DNA of 43,583 nucleotides from Gammaproteobacteria bacterium (GCA_004214065.1 SGZM01000006.1:1-43583); one strand, 5' to 3'; counted from the stretch's first letter, positions 1 to 9,553 are shown. The notes: generated by a model not told the origin, from the sequence alone. Program-made: numbers and translations.

Positions 1-1665
1 GGTATAGCAACAAATGGCATGAGAGCAACTATTCCAGATCAATCAAAACAAATGAGGCCTGTCGCCTTATTAGATTTCGAAAATAGACATAGATATTTTA
101 ATTTTATAGCTTTTGCTGAAGAGTTGGGCAATGCCAAAACCTGTCCTGAAGGAATACCTTCGAGTCAACTAGGCGACGACTGTTATGAATTTGCAGATAC
201 GCCTGAAGATTTATTTTCAAAGCTTAGAGATTTAAATTATCCAACTATTGTTATTCCGCATGGAAATACTTGGGGTTTTTATACACCTCCAGGTTCAGCT
301 TTAGATAAGCAATTGGAGTCTGGTTTCAATGATGAAAATCTTCAAATTCTATTTGAAGTAATGTCGGGACATGGAAATTCAGAAGAATATAGACCATGGA
401 GGGCTATAACTGAAGATACAAATGGCGAGTTGCTATGTCCAGAACCAACTAAGGATTATTTACCAAGCTGTTGGAGGGCAGGGCAAATTATTGAGGAAAG
501 ATGTCTCAATAATGGTTTTTCTGTAACTGAGTGTAGCTTAAGAGCAGAAGAGGCTAGAGATAATTATTCTGCGATGGGAGTTGCCGGACATTTAACAATT
601 CCTGGAGTAACAATTGAAGATTGGCTTGATTCCGGTCAGTGTAAAGATTGTTACCTTCCTTCTTTTAACTACAGACCTGGAGGATCTGCTCAGTATGGAC
701 TGGCAATATCTAACTTTGATCAAGATGATCCGGTTCGTTTTAATTTTGGATTCATAGCTTCTAGTGACAATCATAGAGCTAGGCCGGGAACTGGTTACAA
801 AGAAATAGATAGATTTGTGACCACCGAAGCCAATGGGCCTAGCCATGAATACATAGGTGAGATTCTTTATCCTGTTGCTGAGGTTGCCGATAGATCTATT
901 GATCTAAGAAATCAGCCATTATTAGGCTTAAGGGCTGGGTTTGGAGCTTTTGAAGCTGAAAGAGAAGCTTCCTTTTTTACTACAGGAGGGTTAGCGGCTG
1001 TTCATGCAAATGGGAGGGATAGAAATTCTATATGGGAAGGTTTAAGCAACAAAGAAACCTATGGAACAAGCGGAGATAGGATTTTATTATGGTTTGATTT
1101 AGTCGATGACGATGTTATTTCTTCTATGGGCAGTACAGTTAATAAGATTAATAATCCTACTTTCCGTGTTAAAGCTGTTGGAGCCTTTGAACAAAAACCA
1201 GGTTGCCCAGATTATTCATCTACTAATATCACTCAAGATGAGATCGAAAGAATTTGTAAAAATGAATGTTATAACCCTTCAGATACAAGAAAGCATATAT
1301 CTAGAATAGAAGTTATAAAAATTACCCCTCAGAATTCAGCTGAAGAGAGTATTAAGGGATTGATACAAGATACTTGGAAAACCTTTGATTGCAAACCCAG
1401 TCAGGAAGGTTGTGAAATAGAATTTATAGATGAGGAATACGAAGAGCTTTCTAGAGATTCAATATATTACGTAAGAGCTATCCAGGAACCTTCACCAGTC
1501 GTTAATGGTGGTAATTTAAGATGCACGTACAATGAAAAAGGAGAGTGCATAAAGGTTAATATCTGTTATGGTGATTCGAGAACTGATAAAGATGATGACT
1601 GCTTAACACTCTCCGAAGAAAGGGCTTGGTCTTCACCCATCTATCTTAATTTTACAAGAACATAG
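1..1665 (+). CDS. DUF3604 family protein (5' end cut by window edge)
   Basis: The reading frame is open from base 1, so the gene starts outside the window and the ATG at 19 is internal. The 554 visible residues resemble the C-terminal part of DUF3604 proteins, which are secreted or periplasmic PHP-like putative metal-dependent enzymes of roughly 600 residues or more, common in marine bacteria. Recognisable pieces are a VIPHGNTWG stretch, a SGHGNSEEYRPW stretch, a GFIASSDNHRARPG motif that likely holds metal-binding histidines, and a late YVRAIQEPSP segment with paired cysteines typical of exported proteins. Substrate is unknown. A GPH-type symporter starts 11 bases downstream, so the two are probably co-transcribed. 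The family call is from memory of conserved motifs; function is not established. Confidence 0.8.
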   Translation, partial: GIATNGMRATIPDQSKQMRPVALLDFENRHRYFNFIAFAEELGNAKTCPEGIPSSQLGDDCYEFADTPEDLFSKLRDLNYPTIVIPHGNTWGFYTPPGSALDKQLESGFNDENLQILFEVMSGHGNSEEYRPWRAITEDTNGELLCPEPTKDYLPSCWRAGQIIEERCLNNGFSVTECSLRAEEARDNYSAMGVAGHLTIPGVTIEDWLDSGQCKDCYLPSFNYRPGGSAQYGLAISNFDQDDPVRFNFGFIASSDNHRARPGTGYKEIDRFVTTEANGPSHEYIGEILYPVAEVADRSIDLRNQPLLGLRAGFGAFEAEREASFFTTGGLAAVHANGRDRNSIWEGLSNKETYGTSGDRILLWFDLVDDDVISSMGSTVNKINNPTFRVKAVGAFEQKPGCPDYSSTNITQDEIERICKNECYNPSDTRKHISRIEVIKITPQNSAEESIKGLIQDTWKTFDCKPSQEGCEIEFIDEEYEELSRDSIYYVRAIQEPSPVVNGGNLRCTYNEKGECIKVNICYGDSRTDKDDDCLTLSEERAWSSPIYLNFTRT

Positions 1666-1676
1666 GTTACTAATTC

Positions 1677-3161
1677 ATGGAAGAGAAGATTCAACAATAT
1701 AAACTAGATTTAAAAACCAAATTCTATTACGGCTTTGGTTCTATCTCTTTTGGTATTAAGAATAATGGCTTTAGTTATTTCGTACTTTTTGTATACAGCT
1801 CTGTTTTAGGATTACCAGCATGGATGGCTGGACTTGCTTTAAATTTAGTTCTCATAGCTGACGCCATTACAGATCCTCTAGTGGGATATTTTTCTGATAG
1901 GACTAGATCTAAGTGGGGAAGAAGACATCCATTTATGTATGCAGCAGCTCTGCCTGTAGCCATTACATACTATTTTTTATGGACTCCCCCAGACTCACTC
2001 ACAGATTGGGAGTTATTTAGTTATCTATTATTTTGTGCCATTGTTATTAGAGTCTTCATTACCTTTTATGAGGTACCTTCGGTCTCTTTAGGTCCAGAAC
2101 TTACTGATAGCTATGTTGAAAGAACTTCTTTAATGTCTTTCAGATATTTCTTTGGTTGGTTTGGTGGTTTGACCACTTATAACTTAGTTTGGTTCTGGTT
2201 TGGTCCTTCTAATGTCACAGAGACTTATACGGATGGAAGATTCAATCCCGATGCTTGGTCTGAGTATGGCTTAGTCGCAGCCATATTAATTTTTATCGGA
2301 ATAATTGTTACTGCACTAGGTACTCATAAACATATTCCTGACTTGATAGAGCCTCCAGAAAGAAAGAATTCATCTTTTTCAAAAGTTTTAAAAGAAGTGA
2401 AAGAGACTTTACTTTCAAATAGCTCATATATGTTTCTTTTCTTCTCTGGCTTATTAGCTGCCCTGGCAGGTGGAATCGAAGCTGCCTTTGCAGTTTATTT
2501 TGATAGTTATTTTTGGGGTTTAAATTTAGATGAAATGCTCACTAGAGGGTTATGTCTATACCTTGCACCAATAATAGCTATTTTTGCTGCTCCTTTCTTT
2601 ACTGATAGATTTGGAAAGAAAAATACAGTGATGTACATATGGTCATTTCAAATAATATTTGCAGCTTTACCGTTTGCACTACGATATTCTGATCTAGTAT
2701 TTGGTACCTCTTTATTCCCAGTAAATGGAAGCCCTTATCTTTTACCAACTTTGTGCGTGCACGTAGTAATTAATGTTTCTGCAGCTATTATAGTTTTTGC
2801 AACCCTTGCTTCTATGCTTATGGATCTTGTTGAAGAAATTCAATTAAAAACTGGTAGAAGAGAAGAAGGAATGCTGTTTTCAGCCAGAAGTTTTGCAGAC
2901 AAGGCTGTAAGTGGTTTTGGATTAACTTTTGCTGGAATAATTCTTTCACTCATCTCTTTTCCTGAAAGCTCAGTAATTCGGGAACAACTCAATGGACAGG
3001 TTCCTACTGATGTATTGGCTAATCTTGCATTATGGTATGTTCCTATCTGTATCATTGCTTACGGCGCAGCTTTATCTTTAGTTTCTGGATACACTCTAAC
3101 CAGAGGTGAACATGAGCAAAACGCTGCAAACCCTGACACTAAAATCTGGAAAGATACTTAG
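1677..3161 (+). CDS. GPH-family (MelB-like) sugar:cation symporter
   Basis: A 494-residue protein with about 12 hydrophobic segments. Near residues 62-90 it has the glycoside-pentoside-hexuronide family signature: DAITDPLVGYFSDRT followed by SKWGRRHP. In this MFS branch the acidic residues of helix II take part in cation coupling, and members move sugars or sulfonated sugars across the inner membrane. It follows the DUF3604 gene by 11 bases, and its TAG stop overlaps the GTG start of the next gene by one base, so it lies in a continuous transcription unit. The substrate cannot be read from sequence; glycan breakdown products are plausible given the GH13 and GH16 genes elsewhere in the window. 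Confidence 0.85.
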   Translation: MEEKIQQYKLDLKTKFYYGFGSISFGIKNNGFSYFVLFVYSSVLGLPAWMAGLALNLVLIADAITDPLVGYFSDRTRSKWGRRHPFMYAAALPVAITYYFLWTPPDSLTDWELFSYLLFCAIVIRVFITFYEVPSVSLGPELTDSYVERTSLMSFRYFFGWFGGLTTYNLVWFWFGPSNVTETYTDGRFNPDAWSEYGLVAAILIFIGIIVTALGTHKHIPDLIEPPERKNSSFSKVLKEVKETLLSNSSYMFLFFSGLLAALAGGIEAAFAVYFDSYFWGLNLDEMLTRGLCLYLAPIIAIFAAPFFTDRFGKKNTVMYIWSFQIIFAALPFALRYSDLVFGTSLFPVNGSPYLLPTLCVHVVINVSAAIIVFATLASMLMDLVEEIQLKTGRREEGMLFSARSFADKAVSGFGLTFAGIILSLISFPESSVIREQLNGQVPTDVLANLALWYVPICIIAYGAALSLVSGYTLTRGEHEQNAANPDTKIWKDT

Positions 3162-3619
3162 TGCTTTCGACATGTATTTATAAATCTCCATTTGGAGAAA
3201 TAGGCTTATTAAAGCAACGCGATAACTTATTAAGCATATCTTTCGTTGATACTACCTTTAAGCATCTAGAAGTTGTGAATAAACCTAAAGAATTTAAGGA
3301 AGTTGTTAAACAATTAAATGAATACTTTTATGAAGGTAGAAAGAGGTTTGAAATTCAATACAGACTTATATCTAGTCCTTTTAGATCAAGCGTATATGAA
3401 GAAATGCTCAAGATTTCATATGGATCAACGATTTCATACTCAGACCTAGCTATAAAAGCTGGCAAACCAAAGGCTTTCAGAGCAGTAGGAACTGCTTGTG
3501 GAAAAAACCCTCTACCACTAATTATTCCTTGCCATCGTGTTAAAGGAAAATCAAGCTTAGGGGGCTTTACAGGTGGATTAGATATTAAAAAATTTCTCTT
3601 AAGGCTTGAAAGCATTTAA
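3161..3619 (+). CDS. ogt: Methylated-DNA--[protein]-cysteine S-methyltransferase
   Basis: A 152-residue suicide alkyltransferase that transfers methyl groups from O6-methylguanine or O4-methylthymine to its own cysteine. The active site is IPCHRV, with Cys124 as acceptor, preceded by RAVGTACGKNPLPL, the family's recognition-helix region with the arginine finger. Length fits Ogt/AGT proteins without an Ada domain. The start is GTG at 3161, sharing its G with the TAG stop of the upstream symporter; the nearby ATG at 3172 is in another frame. bolA follows after 9 bases. The N-terminal domain is short and divergent, as usual in this family. Confidence 0.93.
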   Translation: MLSTCIYKSPFGEIGLLKQRDNLLSISFVDTTFKHLEVVNKPKEFKEVVKQLNEYFYEGRKRFEIQYRLISSPFRSSVYEEMLKISYGSTISYSDLAIKAGKPKAFRAVGTACGKNPLPLIIPCHRVKGKSSLGGFTGGLDIKKFLLRLESI

Positions 3620-3628
3620 AATTCGATT

Positions 3629-3949
3629 ATGAGTGCAATCACATCAATTGAGAAAAAATTAAAAGAAGCAATAGATCCTACACATTTAGAAGTTATAGAT
3701 GAAAGTTATCTTCATAATGTTGAACCAGGTAGAGAATCTCACGTCCGGATAGTAGCTATCTCTAAGCTTTTTGAAGGTCTTAACTTGGTCAAGAGGCATC
3801 AACTAATATATGCTGAAATTCAGGAAGAAATATCTGGCCCCATTCACGCTCTATCACTTCATACATTTACGGAAAGTGAATGGCTAGAAAAGAATAAGCA
3901 AGCAGAACCTTCACCTGACTGCTTGGGCGGAAGTAAAAAAGAAAGTTAA
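3629..3949 (+). CDS. bolA: BolA family protein
   Basis: A 106-residue class II KH-like protein. It carries the BolA core: LEVIDESYLHN, then SHVRIVAISKLFEGL, KRHQLIYAEI and HALSLHTFTESEW. It resembles Escherichia coli BolA more than IbaG because of length and the DESYxHN segment. BolA proteins bind monothiol glutaredoxins through Fe-S clusters and affect morphology and stress responses; DNA binding is reported for the E. coli protein. The C-terminal tail (KQAEPSPDCLGGSKKES) is probably disordered. It lies 9 bases behind ogt and 10 before trhO. The small CPLC redox protein at 8489 is not a clear GrxD partner. Confidence 0.92.
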   Translation: MSAITSIEKKLKEAIDPTHLEVIDESYLHNVEPGRESHVRIVAISKLFEGLNLVKRHQLIYAEIQEEISGPIHALSLHTFTESEWLEKNKQAEPSPDCLGGSKKES

Positions 3950-3959
3950 CTTACCTAAA

Positions 3960-4883
3960 ATGACAGAAAATCATGTCGTCACCTTTTATGCCATTGAAAG
4001 AATAGGTGATCATAAAAAGGTTGGAAGAACAGCTGAGCGCTTTTGTAAGAAAAACAAAATTGTTGGTACTTTTTTCTCTACACCCCAAGGTATTAACACA
4101 ACATTATCTGGATCTAAGAAAGCATTAATAGAATTAATTGCTTTATTACACAAAAAATTTAGTTTACAGATGAAAGATCAAACATGGTCTGTATCACAGA
4201 AACCTCCATTTAAGAGACTAAAAATCAAGTGCAGAGAGAGATTGCTTCCTCTCAAAGGGGATTTTGATCCCGTTGAATCTAGGGGAACCCATTTAGACCA
4301 TTCTGATTGGAATAAGCTAATTTCAGATCCTAATACTATTGTCCTTGATGTAAGAAATAACTACGAAACTGAAATTGGAACCTTCAAAAACTCTTTGATA
4401 CCGAATATGGCTAATTTAACTGAATTTCCAAGATTTGTTGATAAGGAATTATTGGCAAATAAAGATAAGAAAATAGCTATGTTCTGTACTGGTGGTATAC
4501 GATGTGAAATCGCATCTTCTTACATGATAGATAAGGGCTTCGATGAGGTATATCAACTTGATGGAGGTATCTTAAGATATTTAAAGGACGCAGGAGAAGA
4601 TAATTTATGGGAAGGAGAATGTTTTGTATTTGATGAGAGAGTGACTGTAGACAAAGAACTTCAACCTGGTGAATATTACCAATGTTTTGGATGCAGGAGG
4701 CCCTTAACTGAATCAGATCTCCAATCAGAACACTACAGGAAGGGTGTGTCCTGTCATAAGTGTTTTAATATTTCCTCAGAGAAAGATAAGGAGAGATTTG
4801 CCCAAAGACAGTTACAAATAGAATTAGCTGAAGAAAGGGGGCATGTCCATATGGGGGCTAATGCTAAACAAAATAAACTATAG
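3960..4883 (+). CDS. trhO: tRNA uridine(34) hydroxylase TrhO (YceA-like rhodanese)
   Basis: A 307-residue protein with the three parts of the TrhO/YceA family: an acylphosphatase-like N-terminal domain (about 1-95), a rhodanese domain (about 110-215) with the catalytic loop CTGGIRCE (Cys176), and a C-terminal zinc-type tail with CFGC and CHKC pairs. Known family members carry out O2-dependent hydroxylation of U34 in tRNA to 5-hydroxyuridine, which is then converted to cmo5U or mo5U. Full length, starting at ATG 3960, 10 bases after bolA. An RND exporter follows 2 bases after its stop. Activity is inferred from the family, but the assignment is strong. Confidence 0.93.
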   Translation: MTENHVVTFYAIERIGDHKKVGRTAERFCKKNKIVGTFFSTPQGINTTLSGSKKALIELIALLHKKFSLQMKDQTWSVSQKPPFKRLKIKCRERLLPLKGDFDPVESRGTHLDHSDWNKLISDPNTIVLDVRNNYETEIGTFKNSLIPNMANLTEFPRFVDKELLANKDKKIAMFCTGGIRCEIASSYMIDKGFDEVYQLDGGILRYLKDAGEDNLWEGECFVFDERVTVDKELQPGEYYQCFGCRRPLTESDLQSEHYRKGVSCHKCFNISSEKDKERFAQRQLQIELAEERGHVHMGANAKQNKL

Positions 4884-4885
4884 AC

Positions 4886-7360
4886 ATGTCAAAAATATTC
4901 TCTAATTATATTACATCCTCTCCAAAGATATTTTTGTCTGTTTTTTCCTTGGCTTTAATTTTTTCAATCTCTAATCTGGCTAATTTTAAATTAGATGCCT
5001 CATCTGATTCATTAGTTCTTGAAAGTGATGATGATCTCAAATACTACCGAGAAGTAAGTGCCGATTACTCTTCATCTGATTTTTTAATTATCATTTTTAA
5101 GCCAAAAGAAGACTTATTTACTGAACAGACTATTTCTAAAGTTAGAGAAATGGTAAGTGCTTTTGAGCAAATTGATGGAGTCGAATCAGTTCTAAGTTAT
5201 CTGGATGCACCTCTACTCTTCAGTCCAAAAATGGGCATGAGTGAATTAGCTGATAACTTACGAACTATAGAAAGCGATGAGGCAGATAAAGATCTCGCTA
5301 GGATGGAATTTAAAAATAGTCCGCTTTACACAGAGCTTCTTACAGATTCAGATGCACGTTACACAGCTCTTCAGTTGTTGTTAGAAAATAATAAAGAATA
5401 CGAATTAGCAATCAACAAGCGTTATGAAATTCTTGAATTAATTAATTCAAATATCTACACGCCATCCATTCATGATTTAGCTTTAGAAGAAATAAATATA
5501 GAAATCAAAATACTCAATACTAAGTTGTCTTTAGAAAGGGATGCTTTGATACAGACCACAAGAGCAGCTATGAGTAGCTTTGATGATAGTGGTGATCTAT
5601 TTTTAGGCGGAACAGCAATGATTGCTTCAGACATGATTAGCTTCATTAAAAGCGATCTTCAATATTTTGCCCTAGGCGTTTTAATTATGTTCGTTCTTAC
5701 TTTAAGTATAATCTTTAAGAAAGTACGTTGGGTAGCTATGCCATTAGTGTCTAGTGCTCTAATAGCTCTTTTTGTTATAGGATTTTTAGGCTGGATGGAC
5801 TGGAGGGTAACAGTAGTCTCATCTAATTTTATTTCTTTATTATTGATAATCTCTATTTCCCTTACCATACATTTGATAGTTAGATATCAAGAATTATTTG
5901 AGTTAAATCCTTCTTTAAATAAAACAGAACTTGTTTCTCTTACAATTGAGCAGATGTTAAAACCATGTTTCTACACAGCGCTAACTACAATTATTGCTTT
6001 TGCTTCACTGGGAGTCAGTGAGATAAAACCTGTTATAGACTTTGGTAAAATGATGGTAGCTGGAATATTCTTTGCTTTCATTTTTTCTTTCATTTTATTT
6101 CCAGTATTTATGCTGCTATTCACATCAGATCAAGGAAAAGAGTCAAAAGATTTTAGTAAAGGTGTTACCGTAGTATTCTCATCTCTAACAGAAAGATTTG
6201 GTAATTACATAATTATTGTAGCCTTATTTCTTTTTTCCATTTCTTTATATGGAGTTAACCAGTTAACTGTTGAAAATAGATTCATAGACTATTTCAAACC
6301 TAGTACTGAGATCTATAAAGGCATGGAACTACTGGATACTAAACTAGGCGGAACAGCCCCTTTAGAAATCGTTATTAATGCTCCCATAGGTTGGGATCAG
6401 AATACAGAAGAAGATAATTTTGATGATGATTTTGGTTTCGAAGATGATGAGCTTAATAATGGTTATTGGTGGAATACTATTTCTTTAGATCAACTAGAAG
6501 AAATTCATGATTATGTAGACTCCCTTCCAGAAATAGGGAAAGTTTTATCTGTTGCAAGCGGAATAAAAGTTGCAAGAGAACTAAAAGATGGCGAACCTTT
6601 ATCTGAATTAGATTTAGCTCTGGTAAAAAATATGTTGCCGGAAGACATAAAAGACAACTTATTAAGCTCCTATATAAGTGATGATGAGAATCAAGTCAGA
6701 ATATCAGCTAGAGTTATAGAATCGGCGAAAGGGCTTAATAGAAATGAACTTTTAACTAAAATTTCTAAAACTCTTCAGACCGAATACAAACTTGATAAGG
6801 ATCAATTTAGGCTTACCGGTTTGGCTGTTTTATATAACAATATGCTTCAAAGTTTATTTGACTCACAAATAGGTACTATACTTATAGTCTTTACCATTAT
6901 TTTCTTCATGTTTTTGATACTCTTTCGCTCCTTGTATTTATCAATCATTGGCATAATACCTAACCTTTTAGCGGCAACCGTTGTTCTAGGAACTATGGGA
7001 TTATTTGCTATTCCACTTGATATTATGACAATTACTGTCGCAGCTATTAGTGTAGGAATGGCGGTAGATAACACGATTCATTATATCCATAGATTTAAGA
7101 AGGAATTTAATAATACTGGAATTTATAAAGAGTCTATGAAGAACAGTCATCGAACAATTGGAAGGGCAATGTTTTATACATCGCTTACAATAATTCTGGG
7201 CTTCTTGGTATTTGCTACATCTAATTTCAATCCAAGTGTTTATTTTGGATTTTTTGTATCATTAGCCATGGTTATGGCATTATTAGGTGCTCTAACATTG
7301 TTACCACAATTAATTCTTTATTTTAAACCGTTAGGAAAAGAAAAAATTATAGGAGATTAG
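4886..7360 (+). CDS. RND/MMPL family exporter
   Basis: An 824-residue inner-membrane protein with the two-fold RND layout. TM1 (about 14-33) is followed by a periplasmic loop, a 5-helix block (about 258-420), a further helix (about 435-455), a second periplasmic loop and a final 5-helix block from about 658. It belongs to the shorter 'predicted exporter' MMPL/SSD type rather than the 1000-residue AcrB type, with VGMAVDNTIHYIHRF as the conserved helix motif. The second loop holds a strongly acidic insert at about residues 503-528. Exporters of this type move lipids, hopanoids or hydrophobic compounds; the cargo here is unknown. No membrane fusion protein is adjacent. An acyl-CoA racemase gene follows 1 base after its stop, with its SD (AGGAGA) inside this gene's end. 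Confidence 0.85.
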   Translation: MSKIFSNYITSSPKIFLSVFSLALIFSISNLANFKLDASSDSLVLESDDDLKYYREVSADYSSSDFLIIIFKPKEDLFTEQTISKVREMVSAFEQIDGVESVLSYLDAPLLFSPKMGMSELADNLRTIESDEADKDLARMEFKNSPLYTELLTDSDARYTALQLLLENNKEYELAINKRYEILELINSNIYTPSIHDLALEEINIEIKILNTKLSLERDALIQTTRAAMSSFDDSGDLFLGGTAMIASDMISFIKSDLQYFALGVLIMFVLTLSIIFKKVRWVAMPLVSSALIALFVIGFLGWMDWRVTVVSSNFISLLLIISISLTIHLIVRYQELFELNPSLNKTELVSLTIEQMLKPCFYTALTTIIAFASLGVSEIKPVIDFGKMMVAGIFFAFIFSFILFPVFMLLFTSDQGKESKDFSKGVTVVFSSLTERFGNYIIIVALFLFSISLYGVNQLTVENRFIDYFKPSTEIYKGMELLDTKLGGTAPLEIVINAPIGWDQNTEEDNFDDDFGFEDDELNNGYWWNTISLDQLEEIHDYVDSLPEIGKVLSVASGIKVARELKDGEPLSELDLALVKNMLPEDIKDNLLSSYISDDENQVRISARVIESAKGLNRNELLTKISKTLQTEYKLDKDQFRLTGLAVLYNNMLQSLFDSQIGTILIVFTIIFFMFLILFRSLYLSIIGIIPNLLAATVVLGTMGLFAIPLDIMTITVAAISVGMAVDNTIHYIHRFKKEFNNTGIYKESMKNSHRTIGRAMFYTSLTIILGFLVFATSNFNPSVYFGFFVSLAMVMALLGALTLLPQLILYFKPLGKEKIIGD

Positions 7361-7361
7361 T

Positions 7362-8492
7362 ATGGGACCCTTACAAGGATTAAAGATAATTGAGATGGCC
7401 GGAATAGGACCAGGTCCATTTTGCGGAATGATTTTAGCTGATCTCGGTGCTGAAGTTATTCGTGTAGACAGAGCTTCAGCCGCTGGAACAGGCTCGAGGG
7501 AAGAACCTGCTAATAGGGGAAAGAAATCTATAGCTGTAGATCTGAAATCAGAAGATGGAGTAGAGATAGTTCTGAAATTAATTGAAAATTCCGACGCAGT
7601 ATTCGAGGGTTTTAGGCCAGGTGTAATGGAAAGGCTAGGATTGGGTCCAGATGTGTGTCAAAAGAGAAATGAAAAGATTGTATATGGAAGAATGACTGGA
7701 TGGGGTCAAACCGGACCTTTAGCAAATGCAGCTGGTCACGATATCAACTATATATCTTTATCAGGTGCTTTAGCGGCGATAGGAAGGAATGATTCGTCGC
7801 CTGTCCCTCCATTAAATCTAATAGGAGATTTCGGAGGAGGAGGCATGCTTCTCGCACTGGGTATTGTCGCAGCATTATTGGAAACAAAAAATTCAGGTAA
7901 GGGGCAGGTCATTGATGCAGCCATGACTGATGGATCCTCTTTATTAATGACTATGATGTATTCCATGCATCAATCAGGTTTCTGGAACCTAGAAAGACAA
8001 ACCAACCTATTAGATGGTGCAGCTCATTTCTATGACACTTATGAATGTAAGGATGGAAAATTTATATCCATAGGCTCTATTGAACCTCAATTCTATGAAC
8101 TTCTTTGTGAAAAAGCAGATCTGTCGAGAGATGATTTTGGAGATCAAATGAAAAGAGATACTTGGGGACATAAAAAAGAACTAATTCAAAAAGTATTTTT
8201 AAATAAAACAAGGCAAGAATGGTGTGATCTAATGGAAGGAAGCGATGTATGTTTTGCTCCTGTATTAGATATGAGTGAAGCTCCGCAACACCCTCATAAT
8301 GTGGCAAGAAAAACTTTTATTGAATTAGAAGGAGTTACTCAACCAGCACCTGCACCTAGATTTGACAGGACGCAGAATGAGGTGCTTTTACCTCCTGCCA
8401 TTGCTGGAGAACATTCAAAAGAAATATTAGACTCACTAGGCCTTGATGATGAGGAGTCCGAGAGATTGCTAGCTTCTGGTTCAGTAGTTTGA
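7362..8492 (+). CDS. Alpha-methylacyl-CoA racemase (class III CoA-transferase fold)
   Basis: A 376-residue member of the CaiB/BaiF superfamily. Catalytic residues known from the Mycobacterium tuberculosis racemase MCR are present at matching positions: His126 in GHDINY, Asp156 in GDFGGG and Glu241 in SIEPQF. This separates it from true CoA-transferases, which use a single Asp. The enzyme epimerises the alpha-methyl carbon of branched acyl-CoAs so that beta-oxidation can proceed, as for phytanyl/pristanyl or sterol side chains. ATG at 7362 has a good SD (AGGAGA). Its TGA stop overlaps the TTG start of the next gene. Substrate range is inferred. Confidence 0.9.
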   Translation: MGPLQGLKIIEMAGIGPGPFCGMILADLGAEVIRVDRASAAGTGSREEPANRGKKSIAVDLKSEDGVEIVLKLIENSDAVFEGFRPGVMERLGLGPDVCQKRNEKIVYGRMTGWGQTGPLANAAGHDINYISLSGALAAIGRNDSSPVPPLNLIGDFGGGGMLLALGIVAALLETKNSGKGQVIDAAMTDGSSLLMTMMYSMHQSGFWNLERQTNLLDGAAHFYDTYECKDGKFISIGSIEPQFYELLCEKADLSRDDFGDQMKRDTWGHKKELIQKVFLNKTRQEWCDLMEGSDVCFAPVLDMSEAPQHPHNVARKTFIELEGVTQPAPAPRFDRTQNEVLLPPAIAGEHSKEILDSLGLDDEESERLLASGSVV

Positions 8493-8734
8493 ATAAGTTA
8501 ATACTTTTAACAGGGAAAGACTGTCCTTTGTGTGATAAAGCAAAGTCACTATTTGCCGAGATAGATATAGGACAACTTAAACTAGAAGAATTAGATATAT
8601 ACTCAAAAAGACTTTATTTAGATAAATATTGGGACAAGATTCCAGTAGTCCTGCTTCAAGAAAAAGAATTATGTTGGCCCTTTGAAAGTAAGGATATATT
8701 AGAAATTTTAGATAGAAATATCAAAGAAATCTAA
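8489..8734 (+). CDS. Glutaredoxin-like (DUF836) small redox protein
   Basis: An 81-residue thioredoxin-fold protein starting LILLTGKDCPLCDKAK, with a CPLC redox motif at about residues 12-15 and the KIPVVLL cis-proline strand near residue 52. DUF836 proteins are small dithiol glutaredoxin-like proteins with no settled role. The start is an uncommon TTG at 8489 that overlaps the TGA stop of the racemase gene (TTGA), indicating translational coupling; no upstream ATG is available. Its 3' end overlaps the convergent tatD gene by 27 bases. Confidence 0.8.
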   Translation: MNKLILLTGKDCPLCDKAKSLFAEIDIGQLKLEELDIYSKRLYLDKYWDKIPVVLLQEKELCWPFESKDILEILDRNIKEI

Positions 8735-9511
8735 TGAATTCATATACATAGAAGAATAAACTAAATCATTACTTTCTTCTCTTAAGCTCGCAACTTTCTT
8801 AGCTATATGTTGTAGATATTTTGGTTCATTTCTTGAAGAATTATCTATTCCCATATCTCTTGGTAACAAGTAGGGAGCATCTGTTTCTATCATCAATTTT
8901 TCTAAAGGTATAAGGGGTACTAATTCTTCTAGGTGTTTACCTCTTCGTTCATCACACAACCAACCTGTAATTCCAATATAAAAACCCATATCTAAGTATT
9001 TTATTAATGACTTTATATCACCAGTAAAACAATGGACTACACTCTTGGGCATATCTTTTATGTATGTGGATGTTATTTCTAAAAATTTATTGTGAGCGTC
9101 TCTCTCATGAAGAAACAAAGGTTTATTTATATCAATAGCTAATTCTATGTGCGCTTCAAAACTTCTTATTTGTTCATCTGGAGTCGAAAAATTTCTATTA
9201 AAATCTAATCCAGTTTCGCCTATGCATTTCACGCTATCCTCTCCCAATAGTTCTTTTATTTCTGAGAATACCTCTATTGAATATTCTTTTGCATTGTGAG
9301 GATGTATACCTGCTGTTGAAACACAACTCTTAGCAAATTTATTAGTTAATTCGTAAGCTTTTCTGCTGTCTTCTAAACAACTACCTGTAATAGATAATCG
9401 CTTTACACCCAATTCATCTGCTTCAGAAAGAACAAGTTCCAAGTCTTTATCAAAAGACTTATGGGTTAGGTTGGCTCCAATATCGAAAAATTGTTCTTGA
9501 ATAAGTGGCAT
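8708..9511 (-). CDS. tatD: TatD family metal-dependent 3'-5' DNase
   Basis: A 267-residue TIM-barrel metallo-hydrolase. It begins with DIGANLTHKSFDKD, matching TatD proper rather than YcfH/TatD-like proteins, which start with an HxH pair. Other family blocks are GIHPHNAKEY (about 88), GETGLDF, FLHERDAH, VHCFTG and ETDAPYLLPRD near the C terminus. TatD enzymes are Mg-dependent exonucleases implicated in DNA repair and DNA turnover. The ATG lies at 9511, and the gene is divergent from the CoA-transferase gene with only 42 bases between start codons. Its 3' end overlaps the convergent glutaredoxin-like gene. Confidence 0.9.
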   Translation of the reverse strand: MPLIQEQFFDIGANLTHKSFDKDLELVLSEADELGVKRLSITGSCLEDSRKAYELTNKFAKSCVSTAGIHPHNAKEYSIEVFSEIKELLGEDSVKCIGETGLDFNRNFSTPDEQIRSFEAHIELAIDINKPLFLHERDAHNKFLEITSTYIKDMPKSVVHCFTGDIKSLIKYLDMGFYIGITGWLCDERRGKHLEELVPLIPLEKLMIETDAPYLLPRDMGIDNSSRNEPKYLQHIAKKVASLREESNDLVYSSMYMNSLDFFDISI

Positions 9512-9553
9512 GATGATGACTATTATAAAACACTATATTTTAGAGGGGGAGAA

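Noticed and set aside
9491-9553. Earlier ATG for the class III CoA-transferase
   Set aside because: It would overlap the divergent tatD start and adds residues absent from the family; ATG 9554 has a strong SD.
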